Part shown: piece by piece, positions 26,004-34,343 of the stretch | How the letters are laid out: the number at the start of each line of letters is the position of its first letter | Numbering within the stretch: position 1 is the stretch's first letter | NCBI RefSeq assembly: GCF_031082405.1 | Contig: NZ_JAVHJU010000015.1 | Span: forward strand, 62,001 to 126,000 | Direction: 5' to 3' | Length of the DNA stretch: 64,000 nt | Source of the DNA: Amycolatopsis sp. A133 | GTDB taxonomy: Bacteria > Actinomycetota > Actinomycetes > Mycobacteriales > Pseudonocardiaceae | Translations under genes and position numbers: made by a program | Notes under the pieces: generated by a model | The model's database searches: none | Seen by the model: the letters and a program-made list of their open reading frames with translations, nothing else | What the model was told of the DNA's origin: nothing

Positions 26004-27190
26004 AGCAGCTGATGTTCGAAGAGGACACGCAGTTCTGGTTCGAGACCCTGCGCCTGTTCGGCCACGCGGCCTACGGCGGCTCGGACTTCGGCGAGGTCCT
26101 CGCCGCGGCGTCGACGGTGACGGCGGGCGACTACGACAGCTGGCACGACGCCTACCGCGCGCCGGCCGACCGGCTGTACGCCGAAGCGGCCGGCGCCGGC
26201 CCCGTCACCGCTCGCGACCTGCTGCTGCGCGCGTCGACGTACTACTTCGCGGCGGAGTTCTTCCTGCACGGTGACCCGGCGGACCCGCGGATCGCGGCGG
26301 CGTACGACCGGAGTGTCGAGTGCTTCCGGCGCGCGGGAGTCGCGGAGCCGATCGAAATCCCTTACGACGGAACGGTTCTGAGCGGCTACTTCTACCGCGC
26401 GCCGGGCGACGGCCCGAAGCCGTTGCTGCTCATGCACAACGGTTTCGACGGCAGTGCCGAGGAACTGCACTACCTGGGTGCGGCGACCGGCGCGGAGCGC
26501 GGCTACCACGTGCTGACGTTCGACGGACCCGGCCAGCCGAGCGCGGTCCGGCGCGCGAAGCTCGTCTTCCGGCCGGACTGGGAGCACGTCGTGACGCCGG
26601 TGGTGGACTTCGCGCGGGCGCTTCCCGGCGTCGACCCGTCGCGGATCGCGCTGCTCGGTGTGAGCCTGGGCGGCATGCTGGCCCCGCGCGCGGCGGCGTT
26701 CGAACACCGCTTGGCGGCGGTGGTCGCGGTGGACGGCGTGTACGACGCGGGTGCCGCCGTGACGTCGATGCTGCCGTGGCCCCGCGAGGAGATCGTGCGC
26801 CGCGCCCGGGCGCCGCACGACGAGGAGCTCGACGCGCTGCTGTCGGCGGGCCGCCAGGCGAGCCCGACCCTGCGCTGGGCGTGCGACCACGGCCGCTACG
26901 TGCTCGGAGCGGCGACCGACCGCGAGTTCGTCGCGAAGTACCTGGAGTACACGCTCGAAGACGGCGTGGCGGAGAAGATCACCTGCCCGGTCCTGGTGTG
27001 CGAAGCGGCGAACGACCTGTTCTTCGGCGGCGAGCGGGAAACGGAACCGCGTCGGCTGTACGCGCACCTGGAGGCACCGAAGACGCTGCTGACGTTCACG
27101 GCGGAGGAGGGCGCGGACGCCCACTGCCACGTCGGAGCCCAGCGCCTCGCGGCGGGCCGGATCTACGACTGGCTGGACCGGACGCTCTAG
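26000..27190 (+). CDS. Alpha/beta hydrolase with N-terminal helical domain
   Basis: A 396-residue protein from ATG 26000 (MKQLMFEEDTQFWFETLRLF). An N-terminal helical region of ~120 residues precedes the hydrolase core. The oxyanion region is LLLMHNGFDGSAEELHY, the nucleophile elbow GVSLGG (Ser at about residue 222), and the late histidine probably in ADAHCHVGAQ. The architecture is close to FrsA/DUF1100-type and C-C bond-cleaving hydrolases. It is the last gene of the TetR-controlled operon. The stop shares CTAG with the convergent marR. Confidence 0.85.
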   Translation: MKQLMFEEDTQFWFETLRLFGHAAYGGSDFGEVLAAASTVTAGDYDSWHDAYRAPADRLYAEAAGAGPVTARDLLLRASTYYFAAEFFLHGDPADPRIAAAYDRSVECFRRAGVAEPIEIPYDGTVLSGYFYRAPGDGPKPLLLMHNGFDGSAEELHYLGAATGAERGYHVLTFDGPGQPSAVRRAKLVFRPDWEHVVTPVVDFARALPGVDPSRIALLGVSLGGMLAPRAAAFEHRLAAVVAVDGVYDAGAAVTSMLPWPREEIVRRARAPHDEELDALLSAGRQASPTLRWACDHGRYVLGAATDREFVAKYLEYTLEDGVAEKITCPVLVCEAANDLFFGGERETEPRRLYAHLEAPKTLLTFTAEEGADAHCHVGAQRLAAGRIYDWLDRTL

Positions 27191-27666
27191 TTCCCGGGGG
27201 CGGGCGCCGGGGTGCCGTCGTCGCCGTCGCGCAGGGACCGGATCATGCTCTGCAGGATCCGGAACGCGCCCGACTGCTCGGTTTCGGTCAGGCCGGCCAG
27301 CATCCTGACTTCGACGGACCGGACCGCTCCGGACGCCTTCTCGAGGATCCGCCGGCCGCGAGGTGTGAGCCGCGTGGGAAGAACCTTCCCGACGGGTGCC
27401 TCCGCGGGCCGGGTCACGTAGCCCTCTCGTTCCAGGGCCTGGAGCAGCACGTTCATCGACTGCCGGGTCACGAACGCACCCCGCGCGAGCTCGGAGTTCG
27501 ACAGGCCCGGTCGTTGCGCCAGCAGTTCGAGGCAGGAGTAGCGCGTCACGTTCATCCCGAGCGGCCGCAGCACCTCCTCCATGGCCGTGCGAAGAGCGCT
27601 CGACGCCTCTTTCAGCAGGTAGCCCAGCGACGTCTCCAGGTCGACGCCGACACCGTCTTGACTCAT
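27187..27666 (-). CDS. MarR-family transcriptional regulator
   Basis: A 159-residue winged-helix repressor. The DNA-binding region reads NSELARGAFVTRQSMNVLLQALEREGYVTRP (residues ~60-90), followed by the wing. The start is ATG 27666. Its own start codon lies inside a perfect operator half-site. It is divergent from a VOC gene and most likely controls it. The C-terminus is Pro/Ala-rich. Confidence 0.92.
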   Translation of the reverse strand: MSQDGVGVDLETSLGYLLKEASSALRTAMEEVLRPLGMNVTRYSCLELLAQRPGLSNSELARGAFVTRQSMNVLLQALEREGYVTRPAEAPVGKVLPTRLTPRGRRILEKASGAVRSVEVRMLAGLTETEQSGAFRILQSMIRSLRDGDDGTPAPAPGN

Positions 27667-27682
27667 GTCAGCATTCTGACAT
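27665..27682. promoter_or_regulatory. MarR operator 1
   Basis: ATGTCAG, CATT, CTGACAT: an 18-bp perfect 7-4-7 inverted repeat that covers the marR start codon. Confidence 0.85.
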
Positions 27683-27692
27683 ACATTGGATC

Positions 27693-27710
27693 GTGTCAGG
27701 AACCTGACAC
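27693..27710. promoter_or_regulatory. MarR operator 2
   Basis: GTGTCAG, GAAC, CTGACAC: the same 7-4-7 architecture with the same TGTCAG arms, 10 bp after operator 1 and just before the VOC ribosome-binding site. Confidence 0.85.
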
Positions 27711-27729
27711 GCAACGAAGGAGCAGCACC

Positions 27730-28098
27730 ATGCCCGTCACCGGCCCCGACTTCATCTCGCTCCAAGCGCGCGACCTCGCCGCGGCACAGGCGTTCTACGA
27801 GCAGTACCTCGGCCTCGTCCGCTCGCCGGCCGGACCTCCGCACGCCGTCGTCTTCGAGACGAAGCCGATCGCGTTCGCACTCCGCGACGTCGTTCCCGGC
27901 ACCGATCTCGCCTCGGTGGCCCAGCCCGGCATCGGTGCCGCGATCTGGCTCCACGCCACGGACGTCCAGGCCATCCACGACGCTCTGGCCGCCGACGGCC
28001 ACACCATCGTCTCCGCGCCGATCGACGGCCCCTTCGGCCGGACGTTCACCTTCGCCGACCCCGACGGCTACCACGTCACCCTCCACGACCGCGCCTGA
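27730..28098 (+). CDS. VOC-family (glyoxalase/bleomycin resistance-like) protein
   Basis: A 122-residue protein from ATG 27730 (GAAGGAG upstream). Two beta-alpha-beta-beta-beta modules are visible: FISLQARDLAAAQAFYEQYLGL and FTFADPDGYHVTLHDRA, the latter a typical second metal-ligand strand. The substrate is unknown; members are dioxygenases, isomerases or drug-binding proteins. It is alone under a divergent MarR with two operators. Confidence 0.9.
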   Translation: MPVTGPDFISLQARDLAAAQAFYEQYLGLVRSPAGPPHAVVFETKPIAFALRDVVPGTDLASVAQPGIGAAIWLHATDVQAIHDALAADGHTIVSAPIDGPFGRTFTFADPDGYHVTLHDRA

Positions 28099-28121
28099 CC
28101 GGCCGGGCGCGTACACGCGGG

Positions 28122-28748
28122 TCAGGCCTCGAAAGCGAGCGCCGCGCCGAAGCCCACCAGTGCGGCACCGGTGGCGCCGTCCATCACCCGGCGGACTTTG
28201 CGCTGCTGCAACCAGTCCCGGACCCGGTGCACGAAGAACAGCAGCAGCACCTGCCACACCACACCCAGTGCCGCGACCGTGTACGCCAGCAGCAGCGCGT
28301 CGGCCTGGTCGGTCACGCCCGGGGTGAGGAACTGCGGCAGCACCGACAGGTACAGCACGATCACCTTGGGGTTGGTGAGGTTGGAGAGGAACCCTTCGCG
28401 GAACCGCCGGGCGCGGGAGGCGCGGGCCTTCCGGACGTCGTCGAGGGCTTCGTAGTTCCCGCGCCAGGCGCCGCGAAGGGCCTGGACACCGAGGAACACC
28501 AGGTACGCCGCGCCGAGCCACTTCACCGTCTCGAACAGCGGCCGGTAGCGGGTGATCACCGCGCCCAGGCCGAGCGCCGCCGCCGTGCCCTGCAGGAAGT
28601 TCGCGACGGTGATCCCGGCGCACGCCCAGCCGCCGCCGCGGGCGCCGCCGGTGAGGGCGTTCTTCAGCACGACCATCGTGTCCGGGCCCGGCATCATCGC
28701 CAGGAAGGCCATCATCCCGGCGAACCCGGCGTACGTGCTCCAGGACAT
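28122..28748 (-). CDS. LysE/RhtB-family amino-acid exporter, copy 2
   Basis: A 208-residue, six-helix exporter. The family motif PGPDTMVVLKNALTGGARGG is near residue 20, and FLSNLTNPKVIVLYLSVLPQF is in the second half. It overlaps the preceding LysE gene by 1 nt (TGATG), and the two products are the same length and closely similar throughout. The charged C-terminal loop (QQRKVRRVMDGATG) is shared. The substrate is not determinable. Confidence 0.92.
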   Translation of the reverse strand: MSWSTYAGFAGMMAFLAMMPGPDTMVVLKNALTGGARGGGWACAGITVANFLQGTAAALGLGAVITRYRPLFETVKWLGAAYLVFLGVQALRGAWRGNYEALDDVRKARASRARRFREGFLSNLTNPKVIVLYLSVLPQFLTPGVTDQADALLLAYTVAALGVVWQVLLLFFVHRVRDWLQQRKVRRVMDGATGAALVGFGAALAFEA

Positions 28749-29374
28749 CAGGATTCCAGGGCGAGGGCGGCACCGAAGCCGAGCAGCGCGGTGCCGGTGA
28801 CGCCGTCCAGGGTGCGGCGCACCCGGCGGCGCTCCAGCCACGCCCGCACGCGGTGCACGAACACCAGCAGCACCAGCAACCACAGCACGCCGAGCACGGC
28901 GACGGTGTAGGCCAGCACGAGCGCGTCCCACGTCGTCGTGCGCACCGGGTCGAGGAACTGCGGCAGCACGGACAGGTACAGCACCAGCACCTTCGGGTTG
29001 GTGATGTTGGAGAGGAACCCTTCGCGGAACCGCCGGAAACCCCCGCCCCGGCGCCGCTGGGCCTCTTCGACGGCGTGGTAGTTGCCGCGGAACGCCCCGC
29101 GCAGCGCCTGGATCCCGAGGAAGACGAGGTAGGCGGCACCGGCCCACTTGAGCGTGAGGAACAGCGGCTGCGACCGCGCGACGAGAACGCCGAGACCGAG
29201 CGCCGCGGCGCTGCCCTGCACGGCGTTGCCGGTGAAGATGCCGAGCGACGCGAGCAGGCCGCCCCGGAACCCGCCGGACAGCGCGTTCTTGAGCATGATC
29301 ATCGTGTCGGGTCCCGGCGCGAGAACGATCAGGACCACGATGACCAGGTAACTTCCGTACGTACTCCACGTCAC
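28748..29374 (-). CDS. LysE/RhtB-family amino-acid exporter, copy 1
   Basis: A 208-residue, six-helix exporter with PGPDTMIMLKNALSGGFRGG and FLSNITNPKVLVLYLSVLPQF. It is the promoter-proximal copy of a tandem gene duplication; the two copies differ mainly in the first and fourth helices. LysE proteins export amino acids or their derivatives. It is divergent from the small membrane-protein gene at 29519. Confidence 0.92.
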   Translation of the reverse strand: MTWSTYGSYLVIVVLIVLAPGPDTMIMLKNALSGGFRGGLLASLGIFTGNAVQGSAAALGLGVLVARSQPLFLTLKWAGAAYLVFLGIQALRGAFRGNYHAVEEAQRRRGGGFRRFREGFLSNITNPKVLVLYLSVLPQFLDPVRTTTWDALVLAYTVAVLGVLWLLVLLVFVHRVRAWLERRRVRRTLDGVTGTALLGFGAALALES

Positions 29375-29518
29375 GGCTGCCCACGCTAATCGACGGCACC
29401 GGCCCGGTCTCGCGGATTTCCGTCACACAGTTCGCCGGTGCTGCAGCAGCACGCGATCAGCCGGGCACAGAGGGTGCGGAACTCGGCGGGAGGGGTCCCG
29501 GCAGAGTAGTGTTCGGCC

Positions 29519-30040
29519 ATGTCAGCAGGGGAAATCGAGCTGTTGCCCGGTGAACGCGTGCTCTGGGCGGGCGAGCCGGTCCAGCGTCCGCTCTACGTCG
29601 CCGCGGACGGGGTGATCGCCCCTGCCGGGCTCGTCCTCACCGCCGCCGCGCTCTGGTTCCTCCTCGCACAGGAGCCGAGCGGTCCCACGATGGTCGTGGC
29701 GGTCGTCGCGCTGGTGCTCGGCCTCTACGGCGCGGCCGGCCGGTCGGTCGTCCGCTACCTCGCGCTCGGGCGCACGACCTACGCGGTGACGGACAGCCGG
29801 ATCATCGCGCGCTCGGGCCTGTTCCGGCAGAAGGAACGGTCCAGCGAACTGGCCCGCCTGGCCGAGCCGGTGCTCAAGCCGGGGCCGTCCCGCACCGGGA
29901 CCATCACCTTCGGCGGGCCGGGAACGGTGACGCTGATGGGCGTCGGCGAGCCCAAGCGCGTCCGCGACCTGCTCACCAAGGCGATCGACGAGGCGAAGGC
30001 CCGCCAGGCCCCGCCGGAACCGGGCAGTTCGGCCGCCTGA
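29519..30040 (+). CDS. PH-like membrane protein, copy 1
   Basis: A 173-residue protein. It starts MSAGEIELLPGERVLWAGEP, a short N-terminal motif typical of bacterial PH-domain (YdbS/YdbT-like) membrane proteins. Two hydrophobic helices (residues ~30-75) are followed by a beta-rich part with TTYAVTDSRIIARSG. Function is unknown. A related gene follows 67 bp downstream, suggesting duplication. The start is ATG 29519. Confidence 0.75.
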   Translation: MSAGEIELLPGERVLWAGEPVQRPLYVAADGVIAPAGLVLTAAALWFLLAQEPSGPTMVVAVVALVLGLYGAAGRSVVRYLALGRTTYAVTDSRIIARSGLFRQKERSSELARLAEPVLKPGPSRTGTITFGGPGTVTLMGVGEPKRVRDLLTKAIDEAKARQAPPEPGSSAA

Positions 30041-30107
30041 GCGCTTCCGGGGCAACCTTTCCGGCCCTCCCGAGCGTCACCGGGCAAAGAGGACCGGGGA
30101 GGTCGCC

Positions 30108-30647
30108 GTGGACGTGCCGATGAAGGTCCTGCTGCCGGGTGAGCAGCTGCTGTGGTCGGGGCGGCCGCAGCGGATCGCGCCGAGGGGGCTCGACTGGTAC
30201 AGCCTCGCCTTCGGCGTGGTCTGGGTGTCCGTGATCGCCGCCTCCGGGATCGGGTTCGGCCGGGAGGGCCGCACCTTCTACATCGGCGCGGCTTTTGCGG
30301 TCTTCGGGCTCGCGACGGCCTGGGGGCCGGTGATCGGGCGGCTGTGGGCGCTGCGCCGCGCGGTGTACGCGGTGACCGATCAGCGGGTCGTGGTGGCCGA
30401 CGGCGTCTCGGGCCGCACCCGCGCGTCGGCGTACCTGCGCGCGTTGCCGCCCCCGGTCACCCAGCCCCGCGAGGACGGCGTCGGCACGGTGACCTTCGGG
30501 GAGGCGGGCGGGTTGCTGAGCCTCTTCGGCGGCGCGCAGGCGACCGCGGGATCGAAGTCATCGCAGGTCCCGATCGTGCTGGTGGCGGTGCCGGAGGCCG
30601 AACGGGTCCGCGACCTGATCGCACGGGGCCAGGCCGCCGGCGCCTGA
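30108..30647 (+). CDS. PH-like membrane protein, copy 2
   Basis: A 179-residue paralogue of the preceding gene. It has the same layout: VLLPGEQLLWSGRPQRI, two hydrophobic helices, then RRAVYAVTDQRVVVADG and a closing VPEAERVRDLIARG. Overall similarity to copy 1 is low to moderate, strongest in the YAVTD strand. The start is GTG 30108 after GGGAGG; ATG 30120 is possible. Function is unknown. Confidence 0.75.
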   Translation: MDVPMKVLLPGEQLLWSGRPQRIAPRGLDWYSLAFGVVWVSVIAASGIGFGREGRTFYIGAAFAVFGLATAWGPVIGRLWALRRAVYAVTDQRVVVADGVSGRTRASAYLRALPPPVTQPREDGVGTVTFGEAGGLLSLFGGAQATAGSKSSQVPIVLVAVPEAERVRDLIARGQAAGA

Positions 30648-30685
30648 GTCACCCGGACGTGTTCGATTCCACTGCCACGTTAAGT

Positions 30686-30697
30686 TACCGGCCGGTA
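30686..30697. promoter_or_regulatory. 12-bp palindrome upstream of meaA
   Basis: TACCGGCCGGTA, perfectly symmetrical, overlapping a TACACT hexamer at 30696 that could be the -10 box. Similar TetR-type sites precede acyl-CoA metabolism genes in actinomycetes. It is a candidate operator only. Confidence 0.5.
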
Positions 30698-30731
30698 CAC
30701 TCGACAAAACGTCCACCGCCGGAGGTGCCCC

Positions 30732-32750
30732 GTGCCGTATCCCACGGACCGCGAACGAGACCGTCCGTGGGTGATGCGCACCTACGCGGGGCACTCCTCG
30801 GCGGCCGCGTCGAACGAGCTCTACCGGCGCAACCTCGCGAAGGGCCAGACCGGCCTCTCGGTGGCCTTCGACCTGCCCACGCAGACCGGCTACGACCCGG
30901 ACCACCAGCTCGCCCGCGGTGAGGTCGGCAAGGTCGGCGTGCCCGTGTCGCACATCGGCGACATGCGGCGGCTCTTCGACGGCATCCCGCTCGCCGAGGC
31001 GAACACGTCGATGACCATCAACGCGCCGGCCATGTGGCTGCTCGCGCTGTACGTCTCCGTGGCCCGCGAGCAGGCCGAGGCCGAGGGCCGCGACGTCGAC
31101 GAGGTCCTCGCGAAGCTCGCCGGCACCACGCAGAACGACATCATCAAGGAATACCTGTCCCGCGGCACCTACATCTTCCCGCCGGGGCCGAGCCTGCGGC
31201 TGATCACCGACGTGATCGCGTGGACCGTGCACCACGTGCCGAAGTGGAACCCGATCAACATCTGCAGCTACCACCTGCAGGAAGCCGGGGCGACGCCGAC
31301 GCAGGAAGTCGCGTACGCGCTGTGCACCGCGATCGCCGTGCTCGACGCCGTCCGCGACTCGGGGCAGGTCGACCAGGCCGACATGGCGAAGGTCGTCGCG
31401 CGGATCTCCTTCTTCGTCAACGCCGGCGTCCGGTTCGTCGAGGAGATGTCCAAGATGCGCGCGTTCACCGCGCTTTGGGACGAGCTCACGCGGGACCGGT
31501 ACGGCGTAACGGATCCCAAGGCGCGCCGGCTGCGTTACGGCGTGCAGGTCAACTCGCTCGGGCTGACCGAGGCCCAGCCGGAGAACAACGTCCAGCGGAT
31601 CGTGCTGGAGATGCTCGCGGTGTCGCTCTCCCGCGGCGCCCGCGCCCGCGCGATCCAGCTGCCCGCGTGGAACGAAGCCCTCGGCCTGCCCCGGCCCTGG
31701 GACCAGCAGTGGGCGCTGCGGATGCAACAGGTGCTCGCGTTCGAGACGGACCTGCTGGAGTACGAGGACATCTTCGACGGCTCGCACGTCATCCAGGCCA
31801 AGGTCGACGAGATCATGGCCGGTGCCCGCGAGGAGATCGCCCGCGTGCAAGACCTCGGCGGCGCGGTCGCCGCGGTCGAGAGCGGCTACATGAAGTCGCA
31901 GCTGGTCACCTCGCTGGCCGAGTACCGCCGCGAAATGGAGAACGGTGACCGCGTCCTCGTCGGCGTCAACAAGTTCGGGACGACCGAGCCGTCGCCGCTG
32001 CAGGCCGAAGGCGCGAAGGCGATCGAAACGATCGACCCCGCCGTCGAGAAAGCCGCCGTCACCGCCATCGAGGAATGGCGCTCCGGGCGCGACAACGACG
32101 CCGTCGAGCGGTCGCTGGCCACGCTGAAGGAACGCGCGCAGACCACGGAAAACCTCTTCGAGGCCACTGTGGACTGTGCGCGGGCCGGCGTGACCACGGG
32201 CGAGTGGGCCGGCGCGCTGCGCGAGGTGTTCGGCGAATACCGGGCGCCCACCGGCGTTTCCGCGTCCGCGGTCGCCGGCACGGGTGATCCCGAGCTGGAG
32301 CGGGTCCGCACGCGGGTCCGGGAAACCGAAGCCGAACTCGGCGAGCGGCTGCGGATCCTGGTCGGCAAGCCGGGCCTCGACGGGCACTCCAACGGCGCCG
32401 AGCAGGTCGCCGTCCGGGCGCGCGACGTCGGCTTCGAGGTCGTCTACCAGGGCATCCGGCTGACGCCCGAGCAGATCGTCGCGGCCGCGGTGCAGGAAGG
32501 CGTGCACGTCGTGGGGCTGTCCGTGCTTTCGGGCTCGCACCTCGAGGTCGTCCCGCACGTCGTCGACGGCCTGCGCGCCGCGGGTGCGGGCGACGTGCCG
32601 GTGATCGTCGGCGGGATCATCCCCCCGGACGATGCCGCGCTGCTCGCCGAACGCGGCATCGCCCGGGTGTTCACGCCCAAGGACTACGAGCTCACCGGGA
32701 TCATGGACGGCATCGTCAGCCTGATCCGGGAGCGGCACGGCCTCAGCTGA
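30732..32750 (+). CDS. meaA: (2R)-ethylmalonyl-CoA mutase (MeaA)
   Basis: Adenosylcobalamin-dependent mutase of the ethylmalonyl-CoA pathway, converting ethylmalonyl-CoA to methylsuccinyl-CoA. It is 672 residues from GTG 30732, with GGAGG 7 nt upstream. The N-terminal barrel begins RPWVMRTYAGHSSA and carries FDLPTQTGYDPDH and TSMTINAPAMWLL. The C-terminal B12 domain has the DxHxxG motif in KPGLDGHSNGAEQ (about residue 544), then SGSHLEVVPHV. As a single-chain protein of this length it matches MeaA rather than the two-subunit methylmalonyl-CoA mutase. The PduO gene at 22 kb can supply its cofactor. Other pathway genes (ccr) are not in the window. Confidence 0.93.
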   Translation: MPYPTDRERDRPWVMRTYAGHSSAAASNELYRRNLAKGQTGLSVAFDLPTQTGYDPDHQLARGEVGKVGVPVSHIGDMRRLFDGIPLAEANTSMTINAPAMWLLALYVSVAREQAEAEGRDVDEVLAKLAGTTQNDIIKEYLSRGTYIFPPGPSLRLITDVIAWTVHHVPKWNPINICSYHLQEAGATPTQEVAYALCTAIAVLDAVRDSGQVDQADMAKVVARISFFVNAGVRFVEEMSKMRAFTALWDELTRDRYGVTDPKARRLRYGVQVNSLGLTEAQPENNVQRIVLEMLAVSLSRGARARAIQLPAWNEALGLPRPWDQQWALRMQQVLAFETDLLEYEDIFDGSHVIQAKVDEIMAGAREEIARVQDLGGAVAAVESGYMKSQLVTSLAEYRREMENGDRVLVGVNKFGTTEPSPLQAEGAKAIETIDPAVEKAAVTAIEEWRSGRDNDAVERSLATLKERAQTTENLFEATVDCARAGVTTGEWAGALREVFGEYRAPTGVSASAVAGTGDPELERVRTRVRETEAELGERLRILVGKPGLDGHSNGAEQVAVRARDVGFEVVYQGIRLTPEQIVAAAVQEGVHVVGLSVLSGSHLEVVPHVVDGLRAAGAGDVPVIVGGIIPPDDAALLAERGIARVFTPKDYELTGIMDGIVSLIRERHGLS

Positions 32751-33285
32751 GCTCCGCCAGGATGTCCTTCGCAGACTTCACGGTGGCGAACTGGTTCGCC
32801 AGGTTCGCCGCCGTGACGCGGTACAGCTCGTCCGCGGTCACCTCCGGGAGGTCGAACGTGAACGTGGCGTCGAGGGCGAAAGTCACGTCGTAGCCGAGGT
32901 TTCCGCCCATCCGCGCGGTCGTTTCGCAGCAGAAGTTCGTCTGGATGCCGGCCACGACGAAGCTCGTGATGCCCCGCTTGCGCAGCCACGCGTCGAGGTC
33001 GACGTCGCCGATGAACGCCGAGTTGACCTGCTTGCCGAAGACCAGGTCCGGCCGGGCGCCGTCGAGTTCGGGCTTGAAGTCGTTGCCCGGCTGGCCGGGC
33101 CGCAGCGGGGAGCCGGGCTTGGGGGAGTCGTGGCGCACGAGCACCACCGGCAGCCGCCGCTCCTGCCACGCGTCGAGCAGGGCCTTCATGTTCGCTTCGG
33201 CGCCGGGGTTGTTGCGCGGACCCCAGAACTCCGCTTCGTCGAACCCGCGCTGGACGTCGATCAGGATGAGTGCCGTTTCGGTCAT
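32743..33285 (-). CDS. Cysteine hydrolase, isochorismatase-like
   Basis: A 180-residue protein. The catalytic triad is visible: Asp9 (LILIDVQRGF), Lys84 (VFGKQVNSAF) and Cys117 (GIQTNFCCETTARMGGNLGYDV). Members include nicotinamidases, isochorismatases and peroxyureidoacrylate hydrolases. It overlaps the meaA end by 8 nt and faces a GlxA-type regulator, a common pairing in which that regulator controls the hydrolase. The substrate is unknown. Confidence 0.92.
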   Translation of the reverse strand: MTETALILIDVQRGFDEAEFWGPRNNPGAEANMKALLDAWQERRLPVVLVRHDSPKPGSPLRPGQPGNDFKPELDGARPDLVFGKQVNSAFIGDVDLDAWLRKRGITSFVVAGIQTNFCCETTARMGGNLGYDVTFALDATFTFDLPEVTADELYRVTAANLANQFATVKSAKDILAELS

Positions 33286-33356
33286 GCCGTCGAGTTTCGC
33301 GGTCTCCGCCGTCCGAGGGGAGTGGCAGAAGGCGCGCGATGCGGTACTTTCCTGCC

Positions 33357-34343
33357 ATGCGCACGATCGGCGTTCTGCTGCTGCCGGGCACCCGGATGTT
33401 CGACCTCGCGGTGATCGGCGAGGTCTGGGGCCAGGACCGGACCGACAGCGGGATCGGCCCGTTCACGGTGCGGCTGTGCAGTCCCGGCCGGGTGCGCACG
33501 CCCGCGTCGCCGTTCGGTGACGTCGCGGCCACGCACGGGCTCGCCGGGCTCGACGGCTGCGACCTCGTGCTGGCGCCGGGCCGCGACGACCCCCTTTCCC
33601 CGGTGCCCGCGTCGGCGGTCACCGCGTTGCGGCGGGCACACCGGGACGGGCGCACCGTCGCCGGGTTGTGCTCCGGCGCGTTCACGCTGGCGGCCGCCGG
33701 CCTGCTCGACGGCCGCCCGGCGACCACGCATTGGCGCGACCTCGACGCGCTCGCCCGCGTCGCGCCGCGGGCGGACCTGCAGCGCGACGTGCTCTACACC
33801 GACGACGGCGGTGTCCTGACGTCCGCGGGCGTCGTCGGCGGGCTCGACCTCTGCCTGTACCTGGTCCGGCGCGACCACGGGGCCGACGTCGCCGCCGCGC
33901 TGGCCCGCCGGCTGGTGATGCCGCCGGCGCGGGAAGGCGGGCAGCGGCAGTACGTCGACAACCCGCTGCCGCCGCCGTCGGCCCAGCCCGGCATGGCGTC
34001 CACAATGGACTGGGCGCTGGCCCGGCTCGGGTCCGGCATCGGCGTCGAGGACCTCGCCGAGCACGCGCGGATGAGCGAGCGGACGTTCCACCGGGAGTTT
34101 GCCGCGGCCAGCGGCGTGACGCCGGGACGCTGGCTGCGCGTCCAGCGCGTCCGGTACGCGCAGCGGCTGCTGGAGACGACGTCGCTGCCGGTCGAGCGGG
34201 TCGCCGAGCGGTCCGGGCTGGGCACGGCGGCCAATCTGCGGCGGCGGATGCGCGCCGAGGTCGGCGTCGGCCCGGACGGTTACCGGCGCACATTCCGGTC
34301 CGGAGGGGTTACCGTCGAGGGATGTACGAGCACCTCCTCGTGA
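33357..34343 (+). CDS. GlxA-type AraC-family regulator
   Basis: A 328-residue protein. An N-terminal DJ-1/PfpI-like domain (residues ~1-180) carries VAGLCSGAFTLAAAGLLDGRPATTHW, with Cys at the nucleophile-elbow position. A C-terminal AraC helix-turn-helix pair follows: ARMSERTFHREFAAASGVTPGRWLRVQRV and ERVAERSGLGTAANLRRRMRAEVG. It is divergent from the cysteine hydrolase and probably regulates it. ATG 33357 is chosen. It overlaps the downstream crotonase by 22 nt. Confidence 0.92.
   Translation: MRTIGVLLLPGTRMFDLAVIGEVWGQDRTDSGIGPFTVRLCSPGRVRTPASPFGDVAATHGLAGLDGCDLVLAPGRDDPLSPVPASAVTALRRAHRDGRTVAGLCSGAFTLAAAGLLDGRPATTHWRDLDALARVAPRADLQRDVLYTDDGGVLTSAGVVGGLDLCLYLVRRDHGADVAAALARRLVMPPAREGGQRQYVDNPLPPPSAQPGMASTMDWALARLGSGIGVEDLAEHARMSERTFHREFAAASGVTPGRWLRVQRVRYAQRLLETTSLPVERVAERSGLGTAANLRRRMRAEVGVGPDGYRRTFRSGGVTVEGCTSTSS

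Noticed and set aside
28122..29374. Assembly duplication at the LysE pair
   Set aside because: The two genes have diverged clearly in sequence, so the duplication is biological and old.
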